Source: Scatophagus argus | Lineage: Eukaryota; Chordata; Actinopteri; Scatophagidae | Reading direction: 5' to 3' | Assembly: GCF_020382885.2 (NCBI RefSeq) | Contig: NC_058501.1 | Location: 12,435,501 to 12,499,500, forward strand | DNA: 64,000 nt | Part shown: positions 1-11,960 of the stretch, piece by piece | Position numbering within the stretch: the first letter of the stretch is position 1 | Layout: each line of letters begins with the position of its first letter | The notes under the pieces: generated by a model | Seen by the model: only the letters and a program-made list of their open reading frames with translations | Database searches by the model: none | Told to the model about the DNA's origin: nothing | Made by a program: the position numbers and the translations under genes

Positions 1-293
1 GCTAACAACACTGGCTGCCATTCACAGAGGATTGAAGACTTTTCGTGCCTTTTCACATAGCAAGTTTTAACTTAGTGTTTTGGCGCTTGCATGCATTTAC
101 TATGTATCAATACTATGTACGTCAATACCTATACATATAGCAAACGATTTAAATAACATATGAAATTGAGTAGAGGTTTACGTTACCTCTAACCGCTCTT
201 TGAAGGTAGTTTGACTGAGAGTTGACCATACAGAAACAAAACCGATAGATCGGACACTTCCTCGTGTGTGACTGTAGAGCCGATGGTACAACT

Positions 294-305
294 AAGATGG
301 CTGCC
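294..305 (+). promoter_or_regulatory. YY1-like site AAGATGGCTGCC
   Basis: The 12 bases AAGATGGCTGCC match the activator-type YY1 consensus that often overlaps or follows transcription starts of housekeeping genes. The ATG inside opens only a 10-codon frame, so it is more likely a promoter element than a coding start. Confidence 0.45.
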
Positions 306-624
306 AGGCGAGTCGTCTATTCAATGTAATGTTTGGACGAGACATTCAAATAACATTATAGATCAGCCGAGTTGCTCCCTTGTTGATACAGGAAAACACG
401 TTGCATCGTTGTGAGCGCAGGAAAAAAACACAAACCTTGAATGAAAAGATTTCTTCTGTACAGTAGCACTACAATGAAATATTCAATTTCAAAATGTTCC
501 CACGCCTGTTAGTATGTTGTATTATGTAATAAAAGCGGCTAAAACACATTTCAGCTATACCTTTATGTACATGAATTTGAACTAATCTCATTTTCTACTC
601 TGTCTAAATCTATGGTTAACCTCC

Positions 625-634
625 GTCACGTGAC
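625..634. promoter_or_regulatory. Palindromic E-box GTCACGTGAC
   Basis: A perfect 10-base palindrome matching the CLEAR/USF-type site bound by TFEB, MITF and USF bHLH-Zip factors. No gene in this window starts beside it, so its target is unknown. It may serve the gene left of the window. Confidence 0.4.
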
Positions 635-1039
635 CCAAAACAACTTGGCGAAAAGAACTTTATTTTCATTCAGTTTACTGTAACTGTTTTGTTTACCCCC
701 CTCCCCCCAAAGGTCCATGCACCCATTTATATTAAATCGCCCTTATATTACAAGTGTAACCACACAAACACTTCTCACATATGTGCACCCTTCACACTAT
801 TTGTTCGTACAAAACAATTCTCTATATTATCTGTGGTATTTGTTGTTAATATACCCCTGTACAGGAGTATGTATATATTCAGTTCAGTTATTTTTATTTT
901 AACATTATTTTCGTGATTTCACTATTTATATGTAATACATATAATACTGTATATCAAGATGTCTGCTGTCAGAAAGATGTATTATGCAAACTTTTACCAG
1001 CAGTCTTCAAAAAAAGGCATGTATTTCTTTCATCTGTCT

Positions 1040-1045
1040 TTTATT
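1040..1045 (-). terminator. Candidate poly(A) signal of gene A
   Basis: TTTATT on the plus strand reads AATAAA on the minus strand, about 440 bases after the stop codon of the fusion gene ending at 1482. It is the best-placed signal in the flank. Confidence 0.45.
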
Positions 1046-1481
1046 GTTTTCTGAAATTCAAATAAATAATGTTTAAATTCATAGTCAAAAACAAGCTCAT
1101 CATAAAATGTAAACGAAGTAAGGTTAAAATAAATAGTAAAAAACAATCACAATGACTGTAATGTCAGAATAATATTTTTCATTTCTTTGCAGCACAAAAT
1201 GTATGGCTATGAGTAATTTTTTTACATTTCTTTCTGAAGGCAATTAATTTTTACACCTGTTCAATGATACAGTAAGCCACATCACTAAGCATTTGTTTTT
1301 TAAAATGCAGCACAATTACCTTACAAAAGAATGACAGTGAACGGTATCATGGAAAAGTTAGAATGATAAAGGAGATACTTCCATATTTTGGTGAGCTGGG
1401 TTTACATACACCAAAAGCACAGTTACATATTAAGGTGGAATGCAAAATGTTCAAAATAAAGCGTAAGGTCTGTTGTGGACC

Positions 1482-4400
1482 CTACTGTTTTTCCAAATTC
1501 CCTTGACTATGGAAATTCAAAAAGCAATTGTGGTTGCGAGAGATACAAAGAAAGACACAGCACTTAAGGCACAGCACTCGAGATGTTCTCTGACAGTCCC
1601 TAAAGCGACACCTGCCTCCCTCTCCCTCTCCAAGCTGCTCAGGCCAGTGGCCTAGACCATCGTACCGTGTGGCTGCATCTGGCAGAGGACTTTCCTCCAC
1701 CATGCTGGGATTGGGTGTTTTGTTTGTTTGATGAGCCTTCTCTGTGGGGGGCTGAGGGGGCACTGAATCATGTGTATCAGAGCCACTGGAGAGGATTAAA
1801 GTCTTGGACACCTCCAATCTAAAGGCCATTAGAGTCAAAGGTGCAGTTGCAGCCCTGTGTTCCTGTCTGTATAGGAGCCAAGAGTTGACCAAAGCCAAAT
1901 CTGTTAGGTACCAGAGCACTGCTTGAGGCCAGCAGGTTGGGGCCAAGGCAGTGAGAGGGATAGAGTACAGATTTAGCAAATCTCTGTTGAGATGAGCTGA
2001 CATCTGGGCCTTCTCAAAGTTGTCAATGAGTGAAGCCATGTTCCTCTGGCTGTTTCCAGCAGTAGAAAGTATGAAGCCACAGTGTGATCTGCGTAACATC
2101 AGCTTCCCATCTGAACTTACAAACTCATCTCCAATCTGTCCTCGGGCTCCTCCCACCCTGCCTGCACCATGAACTCCAGAGGCTAATAGACGCTCTAGCA
2201 TAGCGGGGGTGGACAGTTCCTGTTTGCAAAGAAACACCATACTACCTTTGGGGACCATGTTCTCTACAACATCTTCTTTGCCAGACACACCTAATTTAAG
2301 ATCCAAGTTTAAAAGAAAACCACCAAATCCAATTAATGTAGTACATTGGAGAGACATCTTCTTATTGTGTATCTTTCCAGTCAAAGGAAGTGGGTATTGG
2401 TCGACTCCATAATCACCATCTCGTCTCAGTGACTGGCACCCTGCTTTAAAACGGCACAATAATGGTTGAGCCTTCCACAGGGGATCAGTCTGTGTTTTAG
2501 AAGTGTTCAGGTCATTTGCCATGTTCCCTTGCCTCTGCCCGTCACTATGCTGAGAAAATTCCCTTTGACTGCTTGAGGGATTTTGACCTTGCTCGATATT
2601 TTGAAAGTCACTATTAGGGCTTCCTTCCAAAATGTTACTGTTGACTGAATCCTTCACTGGAGAAGCAAGCTTCAACATGCGAGACAGCTTGAGGAAACGG
2701 GAAAGTGGCATCGCTTCTGCAACCAAGGGCACCTTGGTTAATTCCTCCCAGTAGAGCTTTGGACTAGGAAACTGAATTATAGCAAGAGACCAAATAAACA
2801 GTTAGAGGCCTTATGTGAAATTAAAGAGCAAAATACAAATTCAAAACAAGGGTCACAATAGAGTACAAACCTTCAAAGTTCCCATTGCAATGTGGATCCC
2901 AACAAACTGTGCAACCTCTCTGGCTGTGACAGGACTGGGCATGTTGGACAATTTATTTGTGCAACTGGCAATTTCCACCCAAGTATCCCAACCAAAATAC
3001 TTGGTGAAGTAATCAATGGGCTCTTTTGTTCTCTCTCTAGGTGTTTGGAGCTGGCCCGCTGAAGTTGGCAAACTAAGGGACAAAAAGACAAAAAACAAAC
3101 AAACAAACAAACAAAACACACCAATGAGAACCACATGGCAAAATATTTAACAAATTAATTTCCCATAAACTGTACCATATAAGATCATTTTACATTATAA
3201 CAAAACTAGGACAGCATTAATACATTTTAATAAAAAAAAACAGCCAATATTTTTGAGAAATTTTCTGTCAAAATATGAAGACAAAAGCAGATAAGATGTA
3301 CTGTACTTTTGAGACATTTCATCTGATTGCTGAGTGTTGTTTGTTTGGCTCTTGTAGAAATAGGCCATTACTTCTGCTTCAGAGTCAAGCTGAGGATCAG
3401 ACAATTCAAAACCCCCGACTTCCTCCTCATCTGAACTCTGGAGGAGGAAGTCCTGGAGGTCTGGTGATTGCTGCCACTCAGCATCTGTCTCAGCTGAAAC
3501 ATCAATTATTATATACAAGTTAGTTTTTATGTAAGATGACAATTTTTGATAACTGGCTTTAAGTAGCTGCAATAACCGGTCATTTTAAATTAGAAAACAA
3601 ACCTTGTCCATCTGCAAAGTCACTGACCCCAGTTTCTGATAATAATCCCCTCACTTTCATTTTGCGGTAGTCTGGTGCAGAGTGGCTCCCTTCATCTGCT
3701 ATAGACAGATTCAATATTAAAAGATAAAATATTAATAGAGTTGTTCAGATAACCTTTCACAAATGAGGAATGCCACTGTAAAAGGGAACGACTCACCTAA
3801 ATTACTATCTGTTGCTTGATGTTGCTCAAGCTCACTCTGCATGGCATCACTGGATGTCCCCGTGGTTAAATTCTCACTGTTGGTCTGAGCGGCTCCCAGT
3901 AGGACCTCCCTCTCCTCCTCTTTCACTGGGTAGAAGATACACTGGCTAGTGTTGAATCCAGGGCTGATGTGACAATCCCTTGTTGTCTCCCCACTCTCCA
4001 TGACTGAAAGCAAAAAATCACAAACATCCATTCAAACATTTACAGACTGTTCATGCAGTGTACAAAGTGGATTTAATACTAAGGCTTATTTAAGAGATAG
4101 CAGGTGATTAGCCTTGTACTGGATAAATATGAGGCAGCAGTTTGTGTAACAACAGTTTATCCATCCCCAAAGGTGTTTGTTTGCATTTTTGGTGCTCACC
4201 TGACACTAAGACTATAGACATTAAGTCTGTAACTGCTCTTAATTGTTGTTGCTACGTCTACTTAAGCTTAAAATTGTCATTTTTTTTACAATTCTGTTTG
4301 TGAATGGATAGGCAGTAGTAAAATTAATTATTTATGAGTAAGCTTTAGGTGTTATTTTTACATTTTGGTATGAGCCAAGCTAGCTGTTTACCTCTGTTTC

Positions 4401-7400
4401 CCTTTCATGTTTTTGTCTACCTGCCCAGGGACTGCAGCTGGGAAATAGCTTAGAGCAAAATGTGGTGATACATCTTTTCTCTTTATATGAGATGAATGTT
4501 TTTTTTTGTTTGTTTGTTCTTTTTGTACAAGGACCCAAGTAATTTAAGTAAAAATTTAAAATATAAAACTTAGACTAAACTTAGATGAACTAAACGTAAT
4601 AACATAATGCATAAGACATGTGAGTGGTATCGATCTTCTTACCTAACTCTAAAAAAAAAAGCTAATATTCATGTTTCCCAAAATGTTGAATTAGTACTTT
4701 AAAATGTGCCTACAGTGTGGCTTAGCACTTACATGGACTGGAGGTGTTTTCAGTGCTGGCTGGCTCCACATTCCATCGGATGTGTCTTCTGCCCTGCGTG
4801 GTCTGGACCTCATTCAACACGAGGGTGCACTCCTCCTTCACCAAAACAGTCCTTATATCACGATTGTGCTGTGGATGTACAACTGCACTCTGTCTATTTT
4901 GAGAGGTGGCTGCTACCAGTGGTGGTTCTGAGACATTCTCTTCAACTTTGATATCCTGGTTTCCAAGGAATTGTACTTCATTCTCGGAAGTGCTGTCCAA
5001 ACCCTGGAATGAAACCAAATGTTATAAGTGTGCAATGTTTAATTCATCATTTGTTGTTTATGTATCATGTTTGTTAGTACAATTAGTATCACACCTGTCT
5101 TTGATTGTTCCTTGCTGTCATCAGACAGAGCTCCTTGTCAGCAGTTGCTCTTTGTCTTGAGGTGAGGAACTTCTCAAGTATAATGCCAGGAGACTGGTCC
5201 CTGTCAAGTTCCTCTCCGCCCTGCAGTCCTCTGTCACTCATTACCTCCTCAACACTAGTGGTAACTGACTTCAGCTCAAACACAACTTGGTCTTCAGGAG
5301 ATTCCTCTGATGTAGAGGGCAAAGAAGGCAAAGATGCGGAAGGAGCAGTAGCTCTGTCAGCCTCAAATTCAGGAATGGTCTCTAGATTTGAATGCTGTGC
5401 GGCAGTCTCACTTTCATCATTAATTTCTGAATCCGAGGGGACAGTATGTTCTTCATAAACTACTTGACATTCTTGCTGTTGTTTCTCTGATTCTGTTACT
5501 CTGACAGTATCTTCAACTGAAACACTCTTTGATATCATGTCCACTTTGAGATGTCCTGTTCCTCTTTTCTGTCCCCTTGTAGCATTCCTTGCAACAGCTC
5601 CTTTGCCCCCTTTTTTCTTCTGGACTAAGATTTCTTCCTCTTCTTCTTTGATCTCCACTTGATGAGTGGAGCATGACACGGTTTGCAAAGTGAGATTTTT
5701 TTCTGTTTCATTACCAATTTGTCCAGTATTTCCACCCTCAGAATTGCAGCATTTATTTGGTTCATTTTGAGAAACAGTGACTTCATGAAAATTTGGATCA
5801 CCTCTTTCATTCTGCTCCCCAACAGTGACTAAATCTACCTCGAGAAGTAAACCCTCCTTAATATCTTCATCCATGACACCATGGACTTCAACTTCTGAGC
5901 CAGGATTCTTCTGCGTACTTTCCTCTCGCTTGTTCCTATTTGATTTCAATAGTTCTCCTTTCTCACAGCTCTTTGTCTGAGGGGTCGCACTGTGTTTCAT
6001 TTGATCAGATGGTGAGGGTACTTCTGGAGAGATATGAGATTGATCTTCCGCTCCAGTTTTGCTTCCACCCTTACCTTCACAGACGCTAATTTCAACATCT
6101 GAAGAAGGAATAGGTAAAGATGGGGATGGAATCAAAGCTGGAAAAGAGACACTTCGCTCTCTGTCCTCTAATGCCATCTCTCCTATCTCAGGCTCAGTAT
6201 CCCAGTCCGTAGCAGCATTCATCACCCCAACAACATTATCATGTTTTGGAAGCTGGTAAAGATCCATCCTGGAGACGCCTTCAAAGATGTTCCCATTAGT
6301 GTAAGTGAGACCAGGACTCTCTATAATATGCACCGTCACCTTGTGTTTCTGAAGGGACGAAACCTCACTAAATCGCTCCCCACAGTGTTTACACTCTAAG
6401 GCACGCTTGGAATGAGATGAAGATATCACTCCTTCAGTCTCCACTTTTGAGGGGGTTTTACGTTTTCTGGTGGTCTTTGGCTTGGTGGGCAACGTCTCAG
6501 CAGAAACCTGTAGCGCGGACAACAATGAAAGAGCTTTCTGGTTCTTTTTGGGTCTTCCTCCCTTTTTCTTAACTTCTGCTCTGAGATTATTTGTAGACTC
6601 AGTTGCTGGATGTTTGAGTTGGTTGACTTTGCTCTGTTGGGACAATGTCTGGGACTCCTGATGTGAAGCCTCCTGTGTCTGGCTCGATGCCTTTGAAGTG
6701 TCTAACTTGTAAACTTTCAACTGGGGTTGTTTATGACCTTTCAGAAGAAGTAGAGCATCTTGTGTTACGTGTGGGCCAAGTATGTCTACTGAAACTGTGC
6801 TTTTGTCTTCTTCCTCTCTTGGCAGGTTTTTCTTTCGCTTCCCATCTTTTACATTCTTGGGCTGATCTTTTTGCATTATTTTTGCTTGATTTTTCTTTTT
6901 TAATACAGGTGAGGCTACAATTTTGTGCTCACTTTTATGTGTACCACCCTCTGTGGCCACTTTTTTCAGCTTCTTCATTTTGTTTTTCCTTGTATTCTCT
7001 TTGATTTGTTGCACCTGTGGGTCCGGGGTTGATGAAGGTGAATTTAGTCCATCTATAGATACCAAATGTCCCACTTTCTTGTCCTTTTTTCCCTTTCTCC
7101 CCTTCTTCTGTGATGGTACTTTTTTGTCTGAGATTGTTGTTGGTCTTTTGCTTCGCATCACAGATTCCTGTGTTTGCTGACGTTGCTGTGATGGCTTCTT
7201 TTGTTTTTTGTTTTTCATCTCTTTGCTTTGTGGACCAAATTTAACAACAAGATGAGACTTGTTTGTTCGCTGACGTTTTGCAGGTTGGGGATCAATTTTT
7301 AAATCATCCTTGTCCATGGATCTGACCAGTTCTTGCATATATCCTTGAAAAATAAATGCCCTGGCTGGCTTTCTTTTCCGCACTTTCACCAGTTCTTGAG

Positions 7401-10400
7401 CCGACATTACATTTACGGGTAACTCTGAGATCGGCGGGACCTGCTTTGTTTCTAATTGTGAGGGCACCTCTTCTTTAGCGGAGAGGTCCTCTGCTGCAGA
7501 CAGGTTCTCCATCTGCTTCTGACTGCCTTTACTATCTAGCAGCAATGGTTCTTGATCAAGTACATCTTGTTCAGCAGCTCCATCAGTGACAGGGTGAACC
7601 TGATCTGGGCTTAGTGTTTGTATCTGTGAATCTTTGTGATTCGTTTCAGATTCACATGGGGTTTGTGTAAGTGTGTCTGGTGGAACAAAAGGGCAAGAAG
7701 TAAAGTCCTGTTGTTCTCTTTGTAAAGGTGTGAGCTCCAACTCAACTGTATGCAAAAGTGGTGGGGCTGAGATTACAGTTTCCTGCTCGGCTATTACAGT
7801 CTGATCTGGAGTCTGATCAGGAGTCTTCTCCAGTTCAGTGGTTGGTAGTAGAGAGGAGGATGGGATTTCATTTTGTGGCATTGTTTGGGATTGTTCCAGT
7901 TCCACAGTTGGTATCAAGGCAGGGGTAAGTTCTAATATGACTGTTTGTTCCAGGTTTTGTTTCAGAACATCTTCATTCTGACAAACCGTTTGATCAGTGG
8001 TATCAGACTGAATTACACTAATATCGGGCTGTTGAAGGATCTGATGCATCATCTCTCCCTCAGGCCTTTCTATTTGTTCAGTCTGAACAAGTGTTAGTTC
8101 TATATTTTCACCTGCTGCTATGTGGGAACCCATTTCTGAGAAGGAAGGGTTTTCCAAGTGACCATCTGGTGTTATAGGTTCCAGTATAATTGTTTGTTCC
8201 ATTGAATCACATGGATTATTTGAAGGGTCCAATTCAGTTGTTTTAGATTCCGTCTGCTTCGGTCCCATAAAATCTATCTGTGGAGGATTGAGATTCAAAT
8301 TCAATGGTTCTGCCAGCTGTGGTGTCTGTTGTACTTCCAGTGGTGGAGCATGAGGTGGCACCTGCCCCAGTATGACAACTTGGTTCACTTTCTGTACATT
8401 TCCTAAAGATTCGATAAGTTTGCGAATCTGCTCAGTGTCAATATTAGCATCAACTCTTTGCAGAGGTCCATTGGGCTCCACTTGTAGTAGTGCGGGTTGA
8501 CAAACAGATATTGGAGTAATAATGGGTGCACTTTGTTTCACTTGTTGTCCAGGTGGGAGGGAATTATTGCCTGCAGCAGGCAACAGTTTGTGCTTTGTTT
8601 TCATGTGATGTAGTCGTGTCTTTGTAGTCTTGAAAGTGGCCTTGCACACAGCACAAGGATACTTTGTAGAAGCACCTAAAAACCATAAAGACAGTTATGA
8701 TGCATTTGTGGTATATATCCTGCAACAGCTTGTTTTCTAGACCTCTATGATTTTTCAATGAACTGATATAGAATTTCAGGGCAGATAATGATAACTGATA
8801 ATTTTTTGGCCAATACCAATAAAATAATGATAATAGTAATCTTAAAAAGTAAAAATGTTGGACAGTGAGAACAATAATTGGATATTTTTATGTTCTAATG
8901 CATCAAATATATTTGAGAGAGTTGTCACCATCCCTATAAGTAACTTATCACCTTAAGCCTTTCAAGTAGTGTTCCATCCTCAGTCTTGTTCCATTCTGCA
9001 GGTATGGTATTTACAATCTTCATGTCTTAGTGTAGTCTGTTAATACATGCTAATTAGCACTACATGCAACAGCTGTTGCTGATGGGAATATTGTTGGTTG
9101 CGTTTTTGGCTAGAAACCATAGTAATGGACAAATTTAAACTTTGACCTGATGATGATACGGTATGACAAGTTAAAGGATCAGCAATGTGGTTATACTTCA
9201 TCTTAGGGAGATGAATGTCTGTAGTTCATGGTGATCCATCCAGACATTTTGTTCAGAACCACATATGTACACTCTCATGGAAATTCATCTAATAGTTTTT
9301 AAGATATTCTACCTTGGACGAATGTGGTGGACTGACTAATAGACAAAGACTTATCATCCCTAAGCCTATGCTGCTAGCATAGCTAAAAATGTGTTATCGT
9401 TTTAAATTATAAGACATCCGAAACTTGTATATTTTTCTTACCATCATCCTTCTTCGGTTGTGCTTTAGTTGTGGTATCTCCACCGTCTCCTTCAGCTCCC
9501 TCTGGCAAGTGTGACACCATATGTTTCTGCAGAGTTTTGGACATGGTGAACCTCTTTCCACACTCCTTACAAACATACGGCCTCTCTCCAGTGTGCGTGC
9601 GGCGGTGATACTTGAGCAATGTCATAGTTTTGCAAGGTTTACCACAATCAATGCAGGTGTAACCATCCAAGCCAATATGAATTTTTTTATGATGCGTGAG
9701 CTCTGATGATCTGTTGAAGGCCTGGCCACAGATTGGACACTTGAAGGGTTTCTTCTCTGTGTGGGCTTTCTGATGGGCCATTAGGTCTGTGGAGTTTGTG
9801 AAGTGGCGGTCACAAACATAACAGGCGAAAAGGGCATTTCTCAGTATGCAATGTTCATATTCTGCTGGGTGGCTCAGCTTCAGATGACGCTCTTTGCTCT
9901 TATGATCACTGAAGATTATGTGGCACTCCATGCATTGCAGGGACAGCTGAGATGCTACAGGGAAACAAGACAGAAGGGGGTTAACAGTTAAATTTATTGT
10001 CACATATGAGAAGTCAAAATTGGAAAAGCAATATAGATATAAGAGAGTTTAAAAAATGTAATCATAATACATCAGCTACTAACATAAATATAATTGCCTA
10101 ACCAAAGTATTAGTCTAGGTCTAACCTGCAGTTTTTTGTTAGGCTGCTATTCAACACCAGAAACTGTACAGATTTAACCAAAGTTGACATATCAGTATGG
10201 TCAAATGAAATTTAAAACCATAATAATGAATTCCACTATAGTGTTTGTGCAGAGATATTCTTGTGAATATGTTGTATTTAAACTAAAACAACAGCAACAG
10301 CGATAAATCACAATAGTCACCACGCTTCTGTAGAAAAACCACAGTAGAATTCCTCTGGTACAACATCTGTTTACTTTGTGGATCACCATGACCACACCAC

Positions 10401-11095
10401 ATGCTATCACACTGTAAACTGGAATGTAAGAAGACCTCTGAATCTCCCATCCAGGAAATGTGACTTAAAGTGCTCTTATTTTTAAATTTCATGGGGGGAA
10501 GGGTAGTCCTAAACTTGAACTACTGATCAAACTCCAAACAGATCTCTCACTCCTAGCCTCATTCAGGGAGGTATGATACAGATGACACATTATAAAAGGT
10601 AAAATACTCACATGTGAGAGGCATAACCAGTAGTTTGGACATGTCCACCTTCAGAGGATCCACCATTGCCTTCTTGGAGGGAACATATTTCCTACCATCA
10701 TGCACACCTTTATCCTGTTTCTTTGCCTTTTGCCCATCACACCCTTGATCTGTATTTATATCTGGCACAGGCTCAGTGGGGACACTTGGCTTTGAAGCAG
10801 AGTCCAGCTCCATCCCTTCAATGTTATCTGGAGGCACAGCCAGTGGCTGAGCAGCAGGCTGATTCTCCACTGCTTGTGTGACTGCCACAGTTGCAGGTGC
10901 TTCTGCCTGTGTCCCATTTTCCTGGTGTGTGATTGGTGTTACAGGCTCAGTCGAAGCAGCTGATTTATTCTCCTTTTCTTGTGCATCTGGTTCACTTTGT
11001 GCTGGCTGAGCTTCAGTCTGGGTGTCCAGTGGTTTCTCTGCGGTTGCTGTGGTCACAGGGTTTGGCCCACTGTTTGACTGGTTCGGACTCTGCAT
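1482..11095 (-). CDS. Gene A: zinc-finger / domesticated piggyBac transposase fusion (nine coding exons)
   Basis: Coding exons in transcript order are 11095-10612, 9954-9442, 8675-5095, 5003-4733, 4003-3797, 3698-3603, 3493-3307, 3072-2871 and 2771-1482. All have GT-AG borders and the phases agree, giving about 2276 residues. Residues 162-360 hold six C2H2 fingers and a seventh lies near the end of the big exon. Between them is a long Ser/Thr/Gln/Glu-rich region with basic nuclear-localisation stretches and an AT-hook-like GGRPKK. From about residue 1718 the protein is piggyBac-like: an acidic lead-in, then TKVPLVAEAMPLSRFLKLSR, a diverged transposase core, and a C-terminal Cys-rich zinc ribbon (CRFRDC...CLKCC...NHNCFLNFH). 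The aspartates expected in the catalytic core are not recognisable, so it probably binds DNA without transposing. The ATG at 11095 is the first in frame, with an in-frame TGA just upstream. Fingers 1-2 resemble ZNF576. Alternatively, a separate piggyBac-derived gene could start at the ATG near 4001. Confidence 0.7.
4004..4732. other. Intron of gene A, no feature seen
   Basis: AT-rich intron between the fourth and fifth coding exons. It contains a short TTTG run near 4506-4520 and nothing that looks conserved or coding. Confidence 0.5.
9036..9390 (+). repeat. Fragment of a widespread teleost interspersed repeat
   Basis: This intronic stretch reads like an interspersed sequence I have seen often in spiny-rayed fish: a segment with gctgatgggaat, then a 'mean fish repeat' body with catccagacattttgttc, ending in gtggtggactgac and tatgctgctagcatagct. 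I cannot assign its class with certainty; a non-autonomous DNA element is possible. It lies between the second and third coding exons of gene A and carries no frame. Confidence 0.45.
9955..10611. other. First coding intron of gene A, no feature seen
   Basis: About 650 bases between the first and second coding exons, AT-rich. The small open frames at 10201-10492 have no domain and no splice signals that fit the gene. Confidence 0.5.
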
Positions 11096-11843
11096 GGCTC
11101 CTTGCCTCTTGCCTTCTCAAATACACTTGTTCATGTTTCTATGAGGTTAGGTCACACACACAAACGCAGAATGAATGTTAATTACACAGGTAAAGCAACA
11201 GATACATGCCCACTGTCTCCAAACACCAACCATGCAATATCTTTGCATCACTTAAATTTATTGCAACACATTATAAAACCTGAGTCTTTGATTTTAGTTG
11301 ATTTTTTAGATTTTTTTTTTTTTAGAAGCAGTGAACAGCAGCTTTGTTGTGTACATGGCGACAGCTGGGAGACCGGAGAATGAATGGATTTAAAACATTT
11401 GTATTACAAAAGGAGACCGACGGACATGGAGGGCAGCCGTTGGAGGCTGGAGTATGACCCAAATTCAACGCTTGAATCTATATGAACATTGTGTGCTTAA
11501 TATGCTTACAATTTTCTCAAACAATCCTTTCCACAACCCCAGACACATGGAAAAAGACAGCGCATTTAGCTTAAATTCACTGATTTGCGGTTTAAAAAAA
11601 AACAAAAACAAACAAAATAAACATGGATTGCAAAATGCTAATATTTCCGGCATGTTATTGCGTCGAAGATGCTAAGCATTCACTCACTTTCTGCGCCACC
11701 TCTCTTGGACAGAAACACACTAATAGCTGTGTGAATGCAGGAGGATGTAGATTTGAGGTTACCTACGGCCCAGACGTTCGCCCAAACATCTCCGCGTCGC
11801 GTCGCACGAGCACAAAGCCAACACGGAGAAGCTGCAGACATCC

Positions 11844-11851
11844 TGACGTCA
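11844..11851. promoter_or_regulatory. Full palindromic CRE TGACGTCA
   Basis: An exact TGACGTCA octamer, the CREB/ATF consensus, within the CpG-rich promoter of gene A. The same octamer occurs in the promoter of gene D at 35371. Confidence 0.55.
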
Positions 11852-11873
11852 CGTCTGACAATAGGCGCAGGGG

Positions 11874-11894
11874 AGTCATGGGAATTGTGGTTTT
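11874..11894 (-). promoter_or_regulatory. ZNF143/Staf-like site
   Basis: On the minus strand the stretch contains ACCACAATTCCCATGACT, close to the ACTACAATTCCCA core bound by ZNF143 at many vertebrate CpG promoters. It sits about 25 bases from the CRE. Confidence 0.35.
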
Positions 11895-11960
11895 CCACGG
11901 TCAGTCGCCCACTCATCCACTGGCCACTCTGCTCAAACTACAGCACAACCACACAACGCA

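Larger units (their letters stand above)
1..1009. other. Gene-free flank with a candidate promoter of an unseen neighbour
   Basis: No convincing exon was found on either strand. The first 650 bases carry a YY1-like site and a palindromic E-box (listed separately), which suggests the promoter edge of a gene lying outside the window. The rest is AT-rich and unremarkable. Short open frames at 689-916 lack coding character. Confidence 0.4.
11138..11960 (-). promoter_or_regulatory. Promoter and 5' untranslated region of gene A
   Basis: CpG-rich DNA at about 11760-11900 contrasts with its surroundings. A GTGAGT donor closes a non-coding exon at 11688, and an acceptor at 11139-11140 opens a second 5' exon that carries the start codon at 11095. 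That exon includes a five-codon upstream frame (M-N-K-C-I-stop, ATG at 11134). A full CRE and a ZNF143-like site are listed separately. Confidence 0.5.

Noticed and set aside
3097-3117. AAAC run as a possible element tail
   Set aside because: It is the polypyrimidine side of a gene A intron acceptor plus a short simple repeat, with no element next to it.
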